This document shows positions 29,517 through 39,800 of a DNA stretch of 64,000 nucleotides, in pieces. This DNA comes from Arthrobacter sp. Hiyo8. GTDB lineage: Bacteria; Actinomycetota; Actinomycetes; Actinomycetales; Micrococcaceae. Within the stretch, counting starts at the first letter, position 1; each line of letters begins with the position of its first letter. The stretch is from positions 3,906,001 to 3,970,000 of the forward strand of contig AP014719.1 in NCBI GenBank assembly GCA_001549895.1, read 5' to 3'. The notes under the pieces are model-generated. The model had not been told where the DNA came from, ran no database searches, and saw nothing but the letters and a program-made list of their open reading frames with translations. The translations under genes and the position numbers were made by a program.

Positions 29517-32259
29517 GTGGCATCACTTATCGAAAAACTTCTCCGCACGGGTGACAAAAAAACCCTGAGGCAACTGCGGACCTACGCCGATTCCATCAAC
29601 GCCCTCGAAGACTCCTTCAAGACCTTCTCCGATGCCGAATTGCGCGAGGAGACGGACAGGCTGCGCGCCCGCCACGAGGACGGCGAGAAGCTGGACGATC
29701 TCTTGCCGGAGGCTTTCGCAGCGGTGCGTGAAGCTTCCTCCCGCACCTTGGGGATGCGCCACTTCGATGTCCAGCTCATGGGTGGGGCCGCCCTCCACCT
29801 GGGCAATATCGCCGAAATGAAGACCGGTGAAGGAAAGACCCTTGTGGCCACCGCTCCGGCCTTCCTCAATGCCCTGACAGGCAAGGGCGTGCACGTCGTT
29901 ACAGTCAACGACTACCTCGCCGAATACCAGTCCGAACTCATGGGCCGTGTCTATCGCTTCCTTGGCCTCAGCAGCGGTTGCATCCTGTCGAACCAGGATC
30001 CCGAAGTGCGCCGTCAGATGTACGCGGCAGACATCACCTACGGCACCAACAACGAATTCGGCTTCGACTACTTGCGCGACAACATGGCGTGGGACAAATC
30101 CGAGCTTGTGCAGCGCGGCCACAACTACGCGATTGTCGACGAAGTGGACTCCATCCTCATCGACGAAGCCCGTACTCCGCTCATTATTTCCGGTCCTGCC
30201 CAGGGTGACACCAACCGCTGGTACAGCGAATTCGCCAAGGTCGTGCAGCGCCTCCAGGCTGAAGTCGACTACGAGGTCGACGAAAAGAAGCGGACGGTCG
30301 GTGTTCTCGAAGCCGGCATTGAGAAGGTCGAAGACTACCTCGGCATCCAGAACCTGTACGAATCCGCCAACACCCCGCTCATCGGCTTCCTGAACAACGC
30401 CATCAAAGCCAAAGAGCTCTTCAAGCGGGACAAGGACTACGTCATCCTCGACGGCGAAGTCCTCATTGTTGACGAACACACCGGCCGTATCCTCGCCGGA
30501 CGGCGTTACAACGAAGGCATGCACCAGGCGATCGAGGCCAAGGAAAACGTCGAGATCAAGGCTGAGAACCAGACTCTCGCCACTGTGACCTTGCAGAACT
30601 ACTTCCGCATGTACTCCAAGCTCTCGGGCATGACCGGCACGGCTGAAACCGAAGCCGCCGAGTTCATGAGCACCTACAAGCTTGGCGTGGTACCCATTCC
30701 CACCAACCGGGACATGCAGCGCATCGACCAGTCGGACCTCGTGTACAAGAACGAAATCGTGAAGTTCGAAGCCGTCGTGAAGGACATCGCGGAACGGCAC
30801 GAGAAGGGCCAACCCGTGCTCGTCGGCACTACCAGCGTTGAGAAGAGCGAATACCTTGCCAAGCTGCTGGCCAAAGAGGGCATCCGGCACGAAGTCCTGA
30901 ACGCAAAGAACCACGCACGCGAGGCCGCGATTGTCGCGCAAGCGGGACGCAAGGGCGCCGTCACGGTCGCCACCAACATGGCTGGCCGCGGTACTGACAT
31001 CATGCTGGGCGGAAACGCCGAGTTCACGGCCATCGCCGAACTGGCAAAGCGGGGCCTGGACCCTGAGGAAAACTCCGAGGAGTACGAGGCCGCATGGCCC
31101 GAAGCGCTCGAAGCGGCCAAGCAGGCAGTCAAGGACGAGCATGAGGAAGTGCTTGAACTTGGCGGGTTGTATGTGCTGGGCACGGAACGCCACGAATCCC
31201 GTCGAATCGACAACCAGCTGCGTGGCCGCTCGGGCCGCCAGGGCGACCCGGGGAGTCCCGCTTCTACCTCTCGCTGACCGATGACCTCATGAGGCTCTTC
31301 AACTCCGGCGCTGCCGAGCGCCTCATGAACAGCTCGGTACCGGACGATGTTGCACTCGAATCCAAGCTCGTGTCCCGCGCGATCGCTTCGGCCCAGGGCC
31401 AGGTTGAAGGGCGGAACGCCGAGCAGCGCAAGAACGTCCTCAAGTACGACGACGTCCTGAACCGCCAGCGTGAAGCCATCTATGGCGACCGCCGGAGGAT
31501 CCTTGAAGGCGACGACCTGCACGAAAAGGTCCAGTTCTTCCTGGAAGACACCATCAATGCCTTGATCGATGCCGCGACGGCAGAGGGAACCGGCGATGAC
31601 TGGGACTTCCACCAGCTGTGGACCAACCTCAAGACCCTGTACCCGGTAACTGTTACGGCCCAGGACATCATCGACGAAGCCGGCGGGAAGGCGCGGGTGT
31701 CCGTTGAATTCCTTAAAAACGAGATCCTTTCGGACGCCCAGCTCGTTTACAAGGAGCGGGAAGAAGCCATTGGCGCCGAGAACATGCGCGAGCTTGAGCG
31801 CAGGGTTGTCCTCTCGGTCCTTGGCCGCAAGTGGCAGGAACACCTCTATGAGATGGACTACCTCAAAGAAGGCATTGGCCTGCGCGCGATGGCCCAAAGG
31901 GATCCCCTGGTCGAGTACCAGCGTGAAGGATTCACGATGTTCCAGAGCATGATGGAAGCCATCCGCGAAGAGAGCGTGGGCTTCCTCTACAACCTGGAAG
32001 TGGAAGTAACGCCCGCCGAAGACGTGGTGGTAGTGGATGGCAGCCCTGAAGGCGGTCACGTGGAACATCACGATCCGCAGATCCGCGCGGCCGGCCTCGA
32101 AGCCCCGGAAAAGCCTGTTCAGCTGCAGTACACGGCGCCTGGTGAAGACGGCGCGAGCCAGACCCGCGTCGAGGGGAGGGCCTCGGGCCGCTCAGGCAAC
32201 CCGCCAAGGCTGCCGCTGATGACAAGCAACGCGGATCCAACAGGAAGAAGCGCCGCTGA
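29517..32259 (+). CDS. secA: Preprotein translocase ATPase SecA (frameshifted)
   Basis: Motor of Sec export, about 914 aa after repair. Motifs: Walker A in AEMKTGEGKTLVA near residue 103, DEVDSILIDEARTPLIISGP, the preprotein-crosslinking domain, TNMAGRGTDIMLGG, and [26 protein letters not shown]. One base is missing near 31252: GACCCGGGGAGTCC needs an extra G to give the universal GDPGESRF. A second loss near 32180 restores a basic C-terminus, KQRGSNRKKRR, with no zinc-binding cysteines. The GTG at 29517 gives the expected N-terminus MASLIEKLL. It ends before a 52-bp perfect palindrome terminator. Confidence 0.97.
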
Positions 32260-32330
32260 CCCTCCGACTGCCTGACGCATGTAGCTGACGCCCGCAGCCT
32301 CCGGACGTTTCCAATAAGCCGATGCCTGCA

Positions 32331-32382
32331 GCGAAAACGGAGAGGGACCAGAACGCGCGTTCTGGTCCCTCTCCGTTTTCGC
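32331..32382. terminator. 52-bp perfect palindrome, bidirectional terminator
   Basis: The 24-bp arm at 32331-32354 (GCGAAAACGGAGAGGG...) is exactly complementary to 32359-32382 with loop GCGC, so the entire 52 bp is palindromic. The arms carry A4 on one side and T4 on the other, suiting termination of secA (+) and the Rv3235-like gene (-). Confidence 0.85.
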
Positions 32383-32400
32383 GTGCTTTGAACCGGGCCG

Positions 32401-32915
32401 TCAGCCGATTTCGAGGGCGGTAACCCGCCATGTGCCGTTGATCCCTTCAAGCCTCATGGCTACGGCGCGGGAGCGGAGTTCTTCCGAGACAACCAAGCTG
32501 GCCTCGTACACTCCGTCGTTCACCGCGCAGACACGCACGGAACGGACCATTGGACTTCGGTGAAGGCGCGACTGCCCGCCCGGGGCGTTGGCAGCATGGG
32601 CTCGCGTCAGTGCGGCACGGTGTTGAAGGGCGCTGAAGCATCCGGGATCCAGGGTCCGTGAGAGCTGTTGCGCCGGCCGGGTGCCTGCAAGGACTTCGAC
32701 CGCGGCTTGGGCGATGCTGCGGGCCAGTGCGCGGATTTCGCCGTCGAGACTGCGGATCTGGGCCGCTTTGCGGGCAGGAGATGGCCCCCGCCCGACGGCC
32801 CGTCCGTTCGGGCTTTCGCACGAGGGGAAGCCATGATCGAACGGGAGGCAATGGGTGGCGAAGCCGCCTGAAGGACTTCATTCGGCACGCTGCGGACGGC
32901 TGGTGATGCGCTCAT
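32401..32915 (-). CDS. Rv3235-like actinobacterial conserved protein (frameshifted)
   Basis: About 171 aa after repairing one loss near 32775. The C-terminal ~120 residues match the actinobacterial Rv3235 family, encoded close to secA: IRALARSIAQAAVEVLAGTRP, then a variable linker, VRSVRVCAVNDGVYEASLVV, and LEGINGTWRVTALEIG. The function of the family is unknown; the fold looks like a small alpha-beta domain preceded by a Pro/Ser/Lys-rich disordered tail. The ATG at 32915 has AGGAAG upstream. It lies 45 bp downstream of the LysM gene on the same strand, so the two are probably co-transcribed. Confidence 0.7.
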
Positions 32916-32960
32916 GGACTTCCTCGGTTACGGATCGCTGGTTGGTGGTGGTTGGCTGGG

Positions 32961-33749
32961 TCACTGGTTCGGCGGTGGTTGGAGGACCTGACCCGGTAGG
33001 AGGAGCCCAGGGTCGTCTCCAATGACATGCCGGTTGGTGGAGTACCACCTCGGCCAGTGGTGGGCAATGTCGACGTCGCTGGCCATGGGGCCCAGCTGCC
33101 GGGCGGCAATCGACCACAGTGAATCGCCCTGTTTCACCACCACTTCGCGTTGATTTGGCGAAGCAGGCTGTTCGGCGCCACGCTGCGGCCCGTTACCCAG
33201 GAGCCCGGGCGCAGTGGCAGGTGCGCGGGGTTGCCAATGCGGGTTGATCTCCAACGAGCCGGACTCAAACGAGGGAATGGCCGGGCGATGGGGAGAAGGA
33301 CTAGGGGAGGGTTTCCATTGGGCAGAGATGCCGCTCGACGAGTTTGAGCCGTTCGCCGGGCTCCACGCTGGTTCAAACTGTGCCGGTGCCGCATTCGCCA
33401 CGGGGATTCCCGCGAGATTCAGGCCCAGAATTGCAACGGCCAGTCTGCGCATGAACGCAGGGCTGAGTTTGGCAGTGGCGCTCGCGCAGCGGTTCTTTCC
33501 CATTTGCTGGAGGAGCGCGGCGGCCATTGCCAGGATGAACGTGGCGATCCACCAGGCGCCGATCCCCAGACCGGAGGCAGTTGCGACAAATCCCAGGAGG
33601 TCTTCGAACATGGGTGTCTGGAGTCGTCCTGCCGCGGAGTTCCATCGGTCAACCAAGATCAGTCCAGTGACAGCGAGCAAAAGGGCGAGCACCAGGATGG
33701 TCACCGCCATTGCAACATCGTTCCGAACGGGCCTGTTCGTCTGTTCCAT
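32961..33749 (-). CDS. Membrane-anchored LysM peptidoglycan-binding protein
   Basis: Intact 262-aa protein. Three hydrophobic segments near residues 12-33, 48-83 and 99-122 anchor the N-terminal half, and the third may be cleaved after VANAA. A Pro/Ser-rich linker leads to a single C-terminal LysM domain: VVVKQGDSLWSIAARQLGP near residues 203-221, ending LLLPGQVLQPP. LysM binds N-acetylglucosamine glycans, so the protein probably sits at the cell wall. The ATG at 33749 follows an AT-rich upstream region shared with the divergent gene. No enzymatic domain is visible. Confidence 0.82.
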   Translation of the reverse strand: MEQTNRPVRNDVAMAVTILVLALLLAVTGLILVDRWNSAAGRLQTPMFEDLLGFVATASGLGIGAWWIATFILAMAAALLQQMGKNRCASATAKLSPAFMRRLAVAILGLNLAGIPVANAAPAQFEPAWSPANGSNSSSGISAQWKPSPSPSPHRPAIPSFESGSLEINPHWQPRAPATAPGLLGNGPQRGAEQPASPNQREVVVKQGDSLWSIAARQLGPMASDVDIAHHWPRWYSTNRHVIGDDPGLLLPGQVLQPPPNQ

Positions 33750-33903
33750 GGGTTCCCCTTACCCAGTTGATGCAAGTATGTGCAATTTGATGCTATTTAA
33801 TGATGTTTGAATTATTTTGGTCACAACGAGCGGCATTTGTCTAGGACTAGCTTGTCGATGAAGACAGATTGACCGTCGAGGGATGCCCGCTTACGCTGAC
33901 GCA

Positions 33904-34475
33904 ATGCGTTGGGATGCTCTGTTTGAAGACATGGAGGCACAGTTGGCCTCTGAGCGATTGCTGGGACTTGAATCGGAAATTTCAGAGCGGGCACGTGTGG
34001 AGATCGCCGGAATCGACGTCTCCGACAGGCTGCGTGGCGCGATCGGCCGGAAGATTGATGTGAAGCTCCGATCCGGAACGCAGGTGTCAGGGACGCTTAG
34101 TCATGTCGGGAGCGAATCGGTGGTTTTGGACGAAGGTCGCCACCAGTGGTTGGTGCCCGTCGCGGCGGCTTTGGCGTATCAGGGCCTGGCCGGCAGGTCC
34201 GGGCTGGCCAATCGAAGGCATCACAGCGGCTTGGCCTGGCCAGCGCACTGCGAATGCTGGCCCGTGACAGGGCGGAACTGGCGGTTCATCTGCTTGAGTT
34301 GGCGCAGGAGGAGCGGACGATGCGGGGCGTCATTGATCGCGTGGGCAAGGACCACTTTGATCTCGCGGTGATGTTGCCGGGCGAGGTCCGCCGGTCCGGG
34401 AACGTCGTATCTGTGGCAACAATTCCGTTCCAGTCACTTGCCGCGCTGCGTTCATTGCGGGGCCAGGACTTCTAG
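33904..34475 (+). CDS. Conserved actinobacterial protein with Sm-like core (frameshifted)
   Basis: About 190 aa after repairing one break near 34200. The N-terminus MRWDALFEDMEAQLASE is helical; a central beta segment reads IGRKIDVKLRSGTQVSGTLSHVGSESVVLDEG, which resembles an Sm/LSM-like barrel, and a helical C-terminal part ends VATIPFQSLAALRSLRGQDF. Family function is unknown to me. The ATG at 33904 gives a protein-like start; an in-frame ATG at 33883 is also possible. It is divergent from the LysM gene and converges with the small HTH gene. Confidence 0.6.
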
Positions 34476-34521
34476 CCCGGCCGGCTCCCCGCCGTCGTTG
34501 TCCTGGGGCGCTGGACGGAGA

Positions 34522-34737
34522 TCAGGACGACTTGGATTTGGCTTCTTGGATGATCCTGCTGGCCTCGGCGTAGCGTTCCTCGATGTACTGCTCCAGCATC
34601 TTTTCTTCGACGCGCCACTGGCCCCTGCCGCCCACTTGGATGGCCTTGAGCTCACCGCTTCGCACCAGAGCGTATGCCTGCGGCGAGTTGATCTGAAGCT
34701 GTTCGGCGACATCAGCGAGGGTGAGGAATCGGGGCAT
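34522..34737 (-). CDS. Small helix-turn-helix (excisionase/MerR-like) DNA-binding protein
   Basis: Intact 71-aa protein: MPRFLTLADVAEQLQINSPQ, then AYALVRSGELKAIQVGGRGQWRVEE and a C-terminal helix. This is the HTH_17/BldC-like winged fold of small actinobacterial regulators. The ATG at 34737 is preferred because the domain starts there. It lies convergent to the Sm-like gene, with only 46 bp between the stops. A consensus DnaA box lies 38 bp upstream of the start. Target genes unknown. Confidence 0.8.
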   Translation of the reverse strand: MPRFLTLADVAEQLQINSPQAYALVRSGELKAIQVGGRGQWRVEEKMLEQYIEERYAEASRIIQEAKSKSS

Positions 34738-34774
34738 GCATCCATTTTGCCACTGTTCGATCCACTTGCCGCGG

Positions 34775-34783
34775 TTATCCACA
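34775..34783 (+). promoter_or_regulatory. Isolated consensus DnaA box TTATCCACA
   Basis: An exact 9-mer TTATCCACA in the 151-bp gap between the small HTH gene and the SAF gene. I saw no neighbouring copies, so it is not an origin; a regulatory or chance site. Confidence 0.3.
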
Positions 34784-34888
34784 GGTTGACGTAATTTGAG
34801 GCATGTGGCTTTCGGAAGGACCCAGATGCGGTCAGAATAAAGGCCACTGAAGGTCGACGCCGACTAACAAAACAAACGGGGGAGCAGG

Positions 34889-35533
34889 ATGGGTGTAACT
34901 ACCGCGGCCGCTGCAGCGCGGCTCAGGAAACCGTCATGGAGGGATCCGCGGCTTTTGGTGGGGATTCTCCTGGTCTTGGCATCGCTGGCCGGCGTCATCG
35001 CCCTCGTTGGAACCGCTGACCGCACCATTCAGGTCTATGCGGCGCGCGAGTCGATTGCCGTGGGCCAGAAAGTCAGCAAGGACGATCTTGCGGTTGTCAA
35101 GGTCCGGCTCGACGACGTTGAGTCCAGCTATGTCACTCTGGCTGGCGGTCTGCCGGAGGGAAGAGTTGCCATCCAGCGAATTGCCAAGAACCAACTCGTC
35201 CCGCAGGAAAGCCTGGGCGCCGCCGACTCCTTGGACCGCAAGCCGGTGGCGATCGCGATCCAGGAATCGCTGCCTTCCCAGGCTGTGGCAGGATCCCGCG
35301 TCGACGTCTGGGTGGCCCACCCCGATGTGCGCAACGGTTTCGGCACGCCGCAGTTGCTGTTGCCCGGGGCGGAGATCGCCCAGGTCACGGAGGGTGCCTC
35401 CACCCTTGGAGCGTCCAAGGAGAAGGTGGTTCTGGTCCTGGTGACCGATGAGCAGATGCCGAACCTTCTTGGTGCGCAGGCAAACAAAGCGAAGATTGCC
35501 GTGGTGTGGAATCCGGGCGGTGCCGGCAAGTGA
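34889..35533 (+). CDS. SAF-domain membrane protein (CpaB/FlgA-like)
   Basis: Intact 214-aa protein with an N-terminal transmembrane helix (LLVGILLVLASLAGVIAL) and an external SAF domain (QVYAARESIAVGQKVSKDDLAVVKVRLD) like that of CpaB, the Flp-pilus assembly protein. A preceding GGGGGAGCAGG gives a ribosome site. Its stop overlaps the start of a CpaE-like gene (GTGA, 35530-35533). The usual tad/Flp genes (pilin, cpaA, cpaC, cpaF) are absent nearby, so this is a two-gene module whose role is unclear. Confidence 0.78.
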   Translation: MGVTTAAAAARLRKPSWRDPRLLVGILLVLASLAGVIALVGTADRTIQVYAARESIAVGQKVSKDDLAVVKVRLDDVESSYVTLAGGLPEGRVAIQRIAKNQLVPQESLGAADSLDRKPVAIAIQESLPSQAVAGSRVDVWVAHPDVRNGFGTPQLLLPGAEIAQVTEGASTLGASKEKVVLVLVTDEQMPNLLGAQANKAKIAVVWNPGGAGK

Positions 35534-36842
35534 GTATCCCGGTTGTCACAGTCGGGCAATCCCGGGAAGATTTGGTCGGCGGACTCGAACGGCTCCACGG
35601 GCCGGTGACGGTGGTGCGTCGGTGCGGTGAACTCGCCGAACTCCTGGCCGCATGCCAAAGCGGTCTCGCCCGCGCCGCAGTCATCGCCGAAGGCGCTGGG
35701 GAATTGACGGCGTCGCTGGTCGACCGGCTGGCGGCTGTCGGAGTCTCCATCGTCGCCCTGAGCGACGATCCGGGAGAGGAGAGCCGCCTGCGCAGCATCG
35801 GCGTCGTGACGGCGTCGCTCGATGTGGATTCGGCAACGCTGGCGTCGAGGATCTCCGATGCCGTAGGCCAGTTGCCCGGACAAGGAAGACGACGCGCGGA
35901 GCCTCGGGATTCCGGGTTTGCGGATACCGCGGCAGAACTCCGTCCCACCGATGCGCCGGAAGAACCGGAACACGTGCCGGCCGGGGCTGGCCGGATCATC
36001 GCGGTCTGGGGCCTACCGGGGCGCCTGGCAGGACTCTTGTGGCGGTCAACATTGCTGCAGAGTTGGCGGCGGAAGGCAAGTCAGTGATCCTCCTCGATGC
36101 AGACAGCTACGGGGCCAGCGTCGCGGCTTCGCTGGGCTTGCTGGACGAATCCGCCGGACTGGCGCAGTCTTGTCGACTGGCGGACCAAGGATTGCTGGAT
36201 ACCGAATCGCTCAAGCGGATCGCCGCGCCGGTCTTCGCCAAAACCACCAGCTTCCGGGTTCTTACCGGCATTACGCGCGCGGACCGGTGGACGGAGCTCC
36301 GGGCCGCCGCGCTCTCTTCGGTGCTTGAGCTCTCCAAGGAGATCGCGGACGTCGTCGTAGTCGACGCAGGTTTCTGCCTTGAAGCGGACGAAGAACTCAG
36401 CTTCGACACGATGGCCCCTCGACGCAATGCCGCGACCCTCCGCAGTATCGAACTGGCGGACACCGTTTACGCCGTCGGCGCGGCCGATGCCGTTGGCGTT
36501 CCGCGACTCGTGCGTGGCCTCGCGGAGCTCGAACAGGCTGTCCCGCACGCGGCTCCCCGAGTGGTTTTGAACAAGGTCCGGGCCGCATCCGCTGGCCGCT
36601 CACCCGAACGTGAACTCCGTGAAGCATGGGAGCGGTACGGACCCAATCAAGGCATCGAAGCGTTCCTGCCATCCGATCCTGAAGCCTGCGACGTGGCCCT
36701 GTTGTCCGGCTCTGTCCTCTTCGAGGCTGCGCCCGAATCTCCATTGCGGCTCGCCATCGCAAATATGGTATGTGCACCTGTCCAGCAAAATCGCAAATCC
36801 TCTGTCATTTATTCCAGAGCAAGGCGTCGTCTAAAGCGTTAG
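35530..36842 (+). CDS. CpaE/MinD-like P-loop ATPase with deviant Walker A (frameshifted)
   Basis: About 437 aa after repairing one break near 36012 (TGG GGC CTA should read TGG GGC CCT). The N-terminal ~110 residues look like a degenerate receiver domain; then a MinD/ParA-like ATPase with GPTGAPGRTLVAVNIAAELA near residue 161, VILLDADSYGASVAASLGLL, and DVVVVDAGFCLEADEEL. The Walker A lysine pair of the usual K-G-G-x-G-K-T is replaced by P-T-G-A-P-G-R-T. The GTG at 35530 is coupled to the SAF gene. Cell-pole or surface-assembly role is inferred only. Confidence 0.78.
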
Positions 36843-36899
36843 GCTCGCCATGTGGGCTGCAAGGACGCAGCAATTGAGATGTGATGGAGGCGTTTGTCG

Positions 36900-39800
36900 A
36901 TGTCGTCAGGATCCAGCGTGGAGGATCGTTCTAAACCTGCAGTAGTCCGGGAGGGATTCTTCGGGGACTACTACGAGCATCTCGCTGAGGAGGACGCGCG
37001 CGGGTACGCTGCCGAGCAGTTGACCTCCAGGGCGGCGGCACACCGGGAAGCGGGGCAGAGCCGCAAGCCGGGCACTGCCAACGTCAGGATCGCCAATGAG
37101 GGTGACCGCAGCATTCTGTACATCGTCACGGATGACATGCCGTTTCTCGTGGACTCGGTGAACGCCGAACTCGTTCGCCAGAACTGCGCTATCCGGCTCG
37201 TCATGCACCCGCTCTTCGTGGTTTCGCGTGACCACCTCACCGGCGACCTGTCCGACATTGCCCGGGTGCCGTCGAACATCGGCATCTCGAGCGGTGACAC
37301 CGCGGCGATGCCGAACATCGCCCATCTGATCGCCCAAGGTGACAATGTCTCCCACATGGAGTCGTGGATCGCCGTCGAGGTTGACAGGGTGGCCGACGAC
37401 TTCCAGAAGGAACTCGTGGACGGAATCCACCGCGTCCTGAACGACGTCCGGGCCGCCGTCGAAGACTGGCCCAAAATGCGCACGAAGGCGCTCGAGCTGG
37501 CATCGTCCCTGGACAAAGTGGCCCACCCGGAAGACATCGCGGAACTCAGGCAAGCGCAGGACCTGCTGCGTTGGTTGGACAACGGCAACTTCACGTTCCT
37601 TGGTTATCGGGAATACGACCTCATCACCGAGAACGGTGAAGACGTACTCGAGTTGCGTGAAGCAAGCGGTTTGGGACTCTTGAGGGCGGGGACCACCCGC
37701 ACCAAATCCAGCACCTCACCGATGCCGGACGCCGGAAGGCGCGCGAGAAGCGTGCCTTGGTCATCACCAAAGCCAACTCGCGGTCCACCGTTCACCGCCC
37801 TGCGTACCTGGACTACATCGGTGTCAAAAGCTTCGATGTTGCCGGTAACGTCAACGGTGAGCGCCGCTTCATCGGCCTCTTCGCAACGAGCGCGTACACC
37901 GGTTCCGTAAGGAACATCCCGATCGTTCGGGAAAAGGTCGACGCCGTGCTCCGCTCGGCCGGTTTCCCCCAGGACTCACACTCTGGCAAAGACCTTGTCG
38001 GTATCCTCGAGACCTACCCCCGTGACGAACTCTTCCAGATAGAGACCGAGGACCTGGCAGCAACGGCTTTGGGCATTCAGCGTCTGCAGGAGCGGCGTCG
38101 TACGAAGCTCTTCCTGCGCCCGGACATCTATGGGCGATTCATGTCGGCATTGGTCTACCTGCCCCGTGACCGCTACACCACCAACGTCCGGCAGCGAATT
38201 GAACAGGAACTCCGCGAGACTTTCGAAGCCGAGAGCATCGACTACGAGGCCCGGATCACGGAGTCCGCACTCTCAAGGGTGTTCTTCCGTATCCGGCTCC
38301 CGCGGGAGGCTGAGCTTCGCGATGTCGACGCCGGTGAACTCGAAAAGCGGCTTGTCCGGGCTTCGCGGTCCTGGCCGAAGGAATTGCGGAGGTGCTCCGC
38401 GAGAACACCAGCGGTTTGGATGCCGAGCGGTTGTCCGCCCTGTGGGCAGATGCGTTCCCCGCCGGCTACCGGGTCGACTACGAAGTCGAAGACGCCCTCA
38501 AGGACATTGAGCGTTTCGAGAAGTATGCCGCCACAACCGACCGCGACGCCGTCGCTGTCCAGGTGGTCCCCGGCGTGCATGTCTACCTGCCCAACGGCGC
38601 CGGTGAACTGCTCGAAGAGGATGCCCGCGTCAAGCTCTACCTTTTGGAACCGAAGAGCCTGAGCCAGATCCTGCCCTACTTCCACAATCTTGGCCTTGAG
38701 GTTCTCGATGAGCGGCCTTTCGAGATTGAGACTGCCGACCACCGGGACTTCTTCCTCTACGACCTTGGCCTGAAGTACCCCGCCGGTGTCGATCCCGTGG
38801 CTACCGGCCAGCTCTTGGCGGACTCCTTCAGCGCCGCCGTGACCGGTGCGGTGGAGTCCGACAGTTTCGACCGGCTCGTCCTCCGGGAAGGTATCCACTG
38901 GCGGCAGGTTGTCATGCTCCGCGCCTATGCGAAGTACATGCGCCAGATGGGGAACACCAACTCCTTCGAGTTCATAGCGGATACCCTCCTCGCCAACCCG
39001 GAGGTTGCCCGCGGCCTTATTGACCTCTTTGGGGCGCGCTTCGATCCGTCGTCGCCTGACGCCGCGCGTCCGGCCCGCCAGGAGGGCGCCCGCGCCGCAC
39101 TGGCCGAAGCAATTGACCAGGTGGCAACGCTCGACGCCGACCGGGTCCTGCGGACTTTCGTCAACCTCATCGAGTCGACGCTGCGCACGAACTACTTCCA
39201 GGGCAAGTCGTACGTCAGCTTCAAGCTCGATCCGACCACGATCGACGGACTGCCGTTCCCGCGGCCAAAGTACGAGATCTGGGTGTACTCGCCTCGCGTT
39301 GAAGGCGTGCACTTGCGCTTCGGCAAGGTGGCCCGTGGCGGTTTGCGGTGGTCGGACCGCCGTGAAGACTTCCGGACCGAGATCCTCGGGCTGGTCAAGG
39401 CACAGACCGTCAAGAACGCCGTGATTGTGCCGACCGGCGCCAAGGGCGGATTCTTCGCGAAGCAACTTCCGGATCCGACACTTGACCGTGCCGCATGGAT
39501 GGCCGAGGGCATCGAAAGCTACAAGACCTTCATCCGCGGCCTGCTCGACCTCACCGACAACCTCGTGACCACAGGCGACGGCGAGAAGATTGTGCCGCCG
39601 TCGGACGTTGTCCGTCAGGATGACGACGATTCGTACCTGGTGGTGGCAGCTGACAAGGGCACCGCTACCTTCTCGGACACCGCGAACGGCCTGGCCGCCG
39701 AGTATGGATTCTGGCTGGGGACGCATTCGCTTCCGGTGGTTCCGTGGGGTACGACCACAAGGCCATGGCCATTACGGCCCGCGGCGCATGGGAGTCGGTC

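Noticed and set aside
29523..31193. Minus-strand open frame of 556 codons opposite secA
   Set aside because: Antisense shadow of SecA; no start context, low-complexity V/L/G/D composition and no recognisable domain. The same applies to frames opposite NAD-GDH (38242-39726, 39615-41114).
33750..33903. AT-rich gap between the LysM and Sm-like genes as horizontally acquired DNA
   Set aside because: The length and composition are ordinary for a divergent promoter region, and flanking genes have normal high-GC codon use.
34775..34783. DnaA box as part of a replication origin
   Set aside because: A single 9-mer without clustered boxes, dnaA/dnaN neighbours or an AT-rich unwinding region.
34889..36842. 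A complete tad/Flp pilus locus
   Set aside because: Only CpaB-like and CpaE-like genes are present; flanking genes are unrelated.
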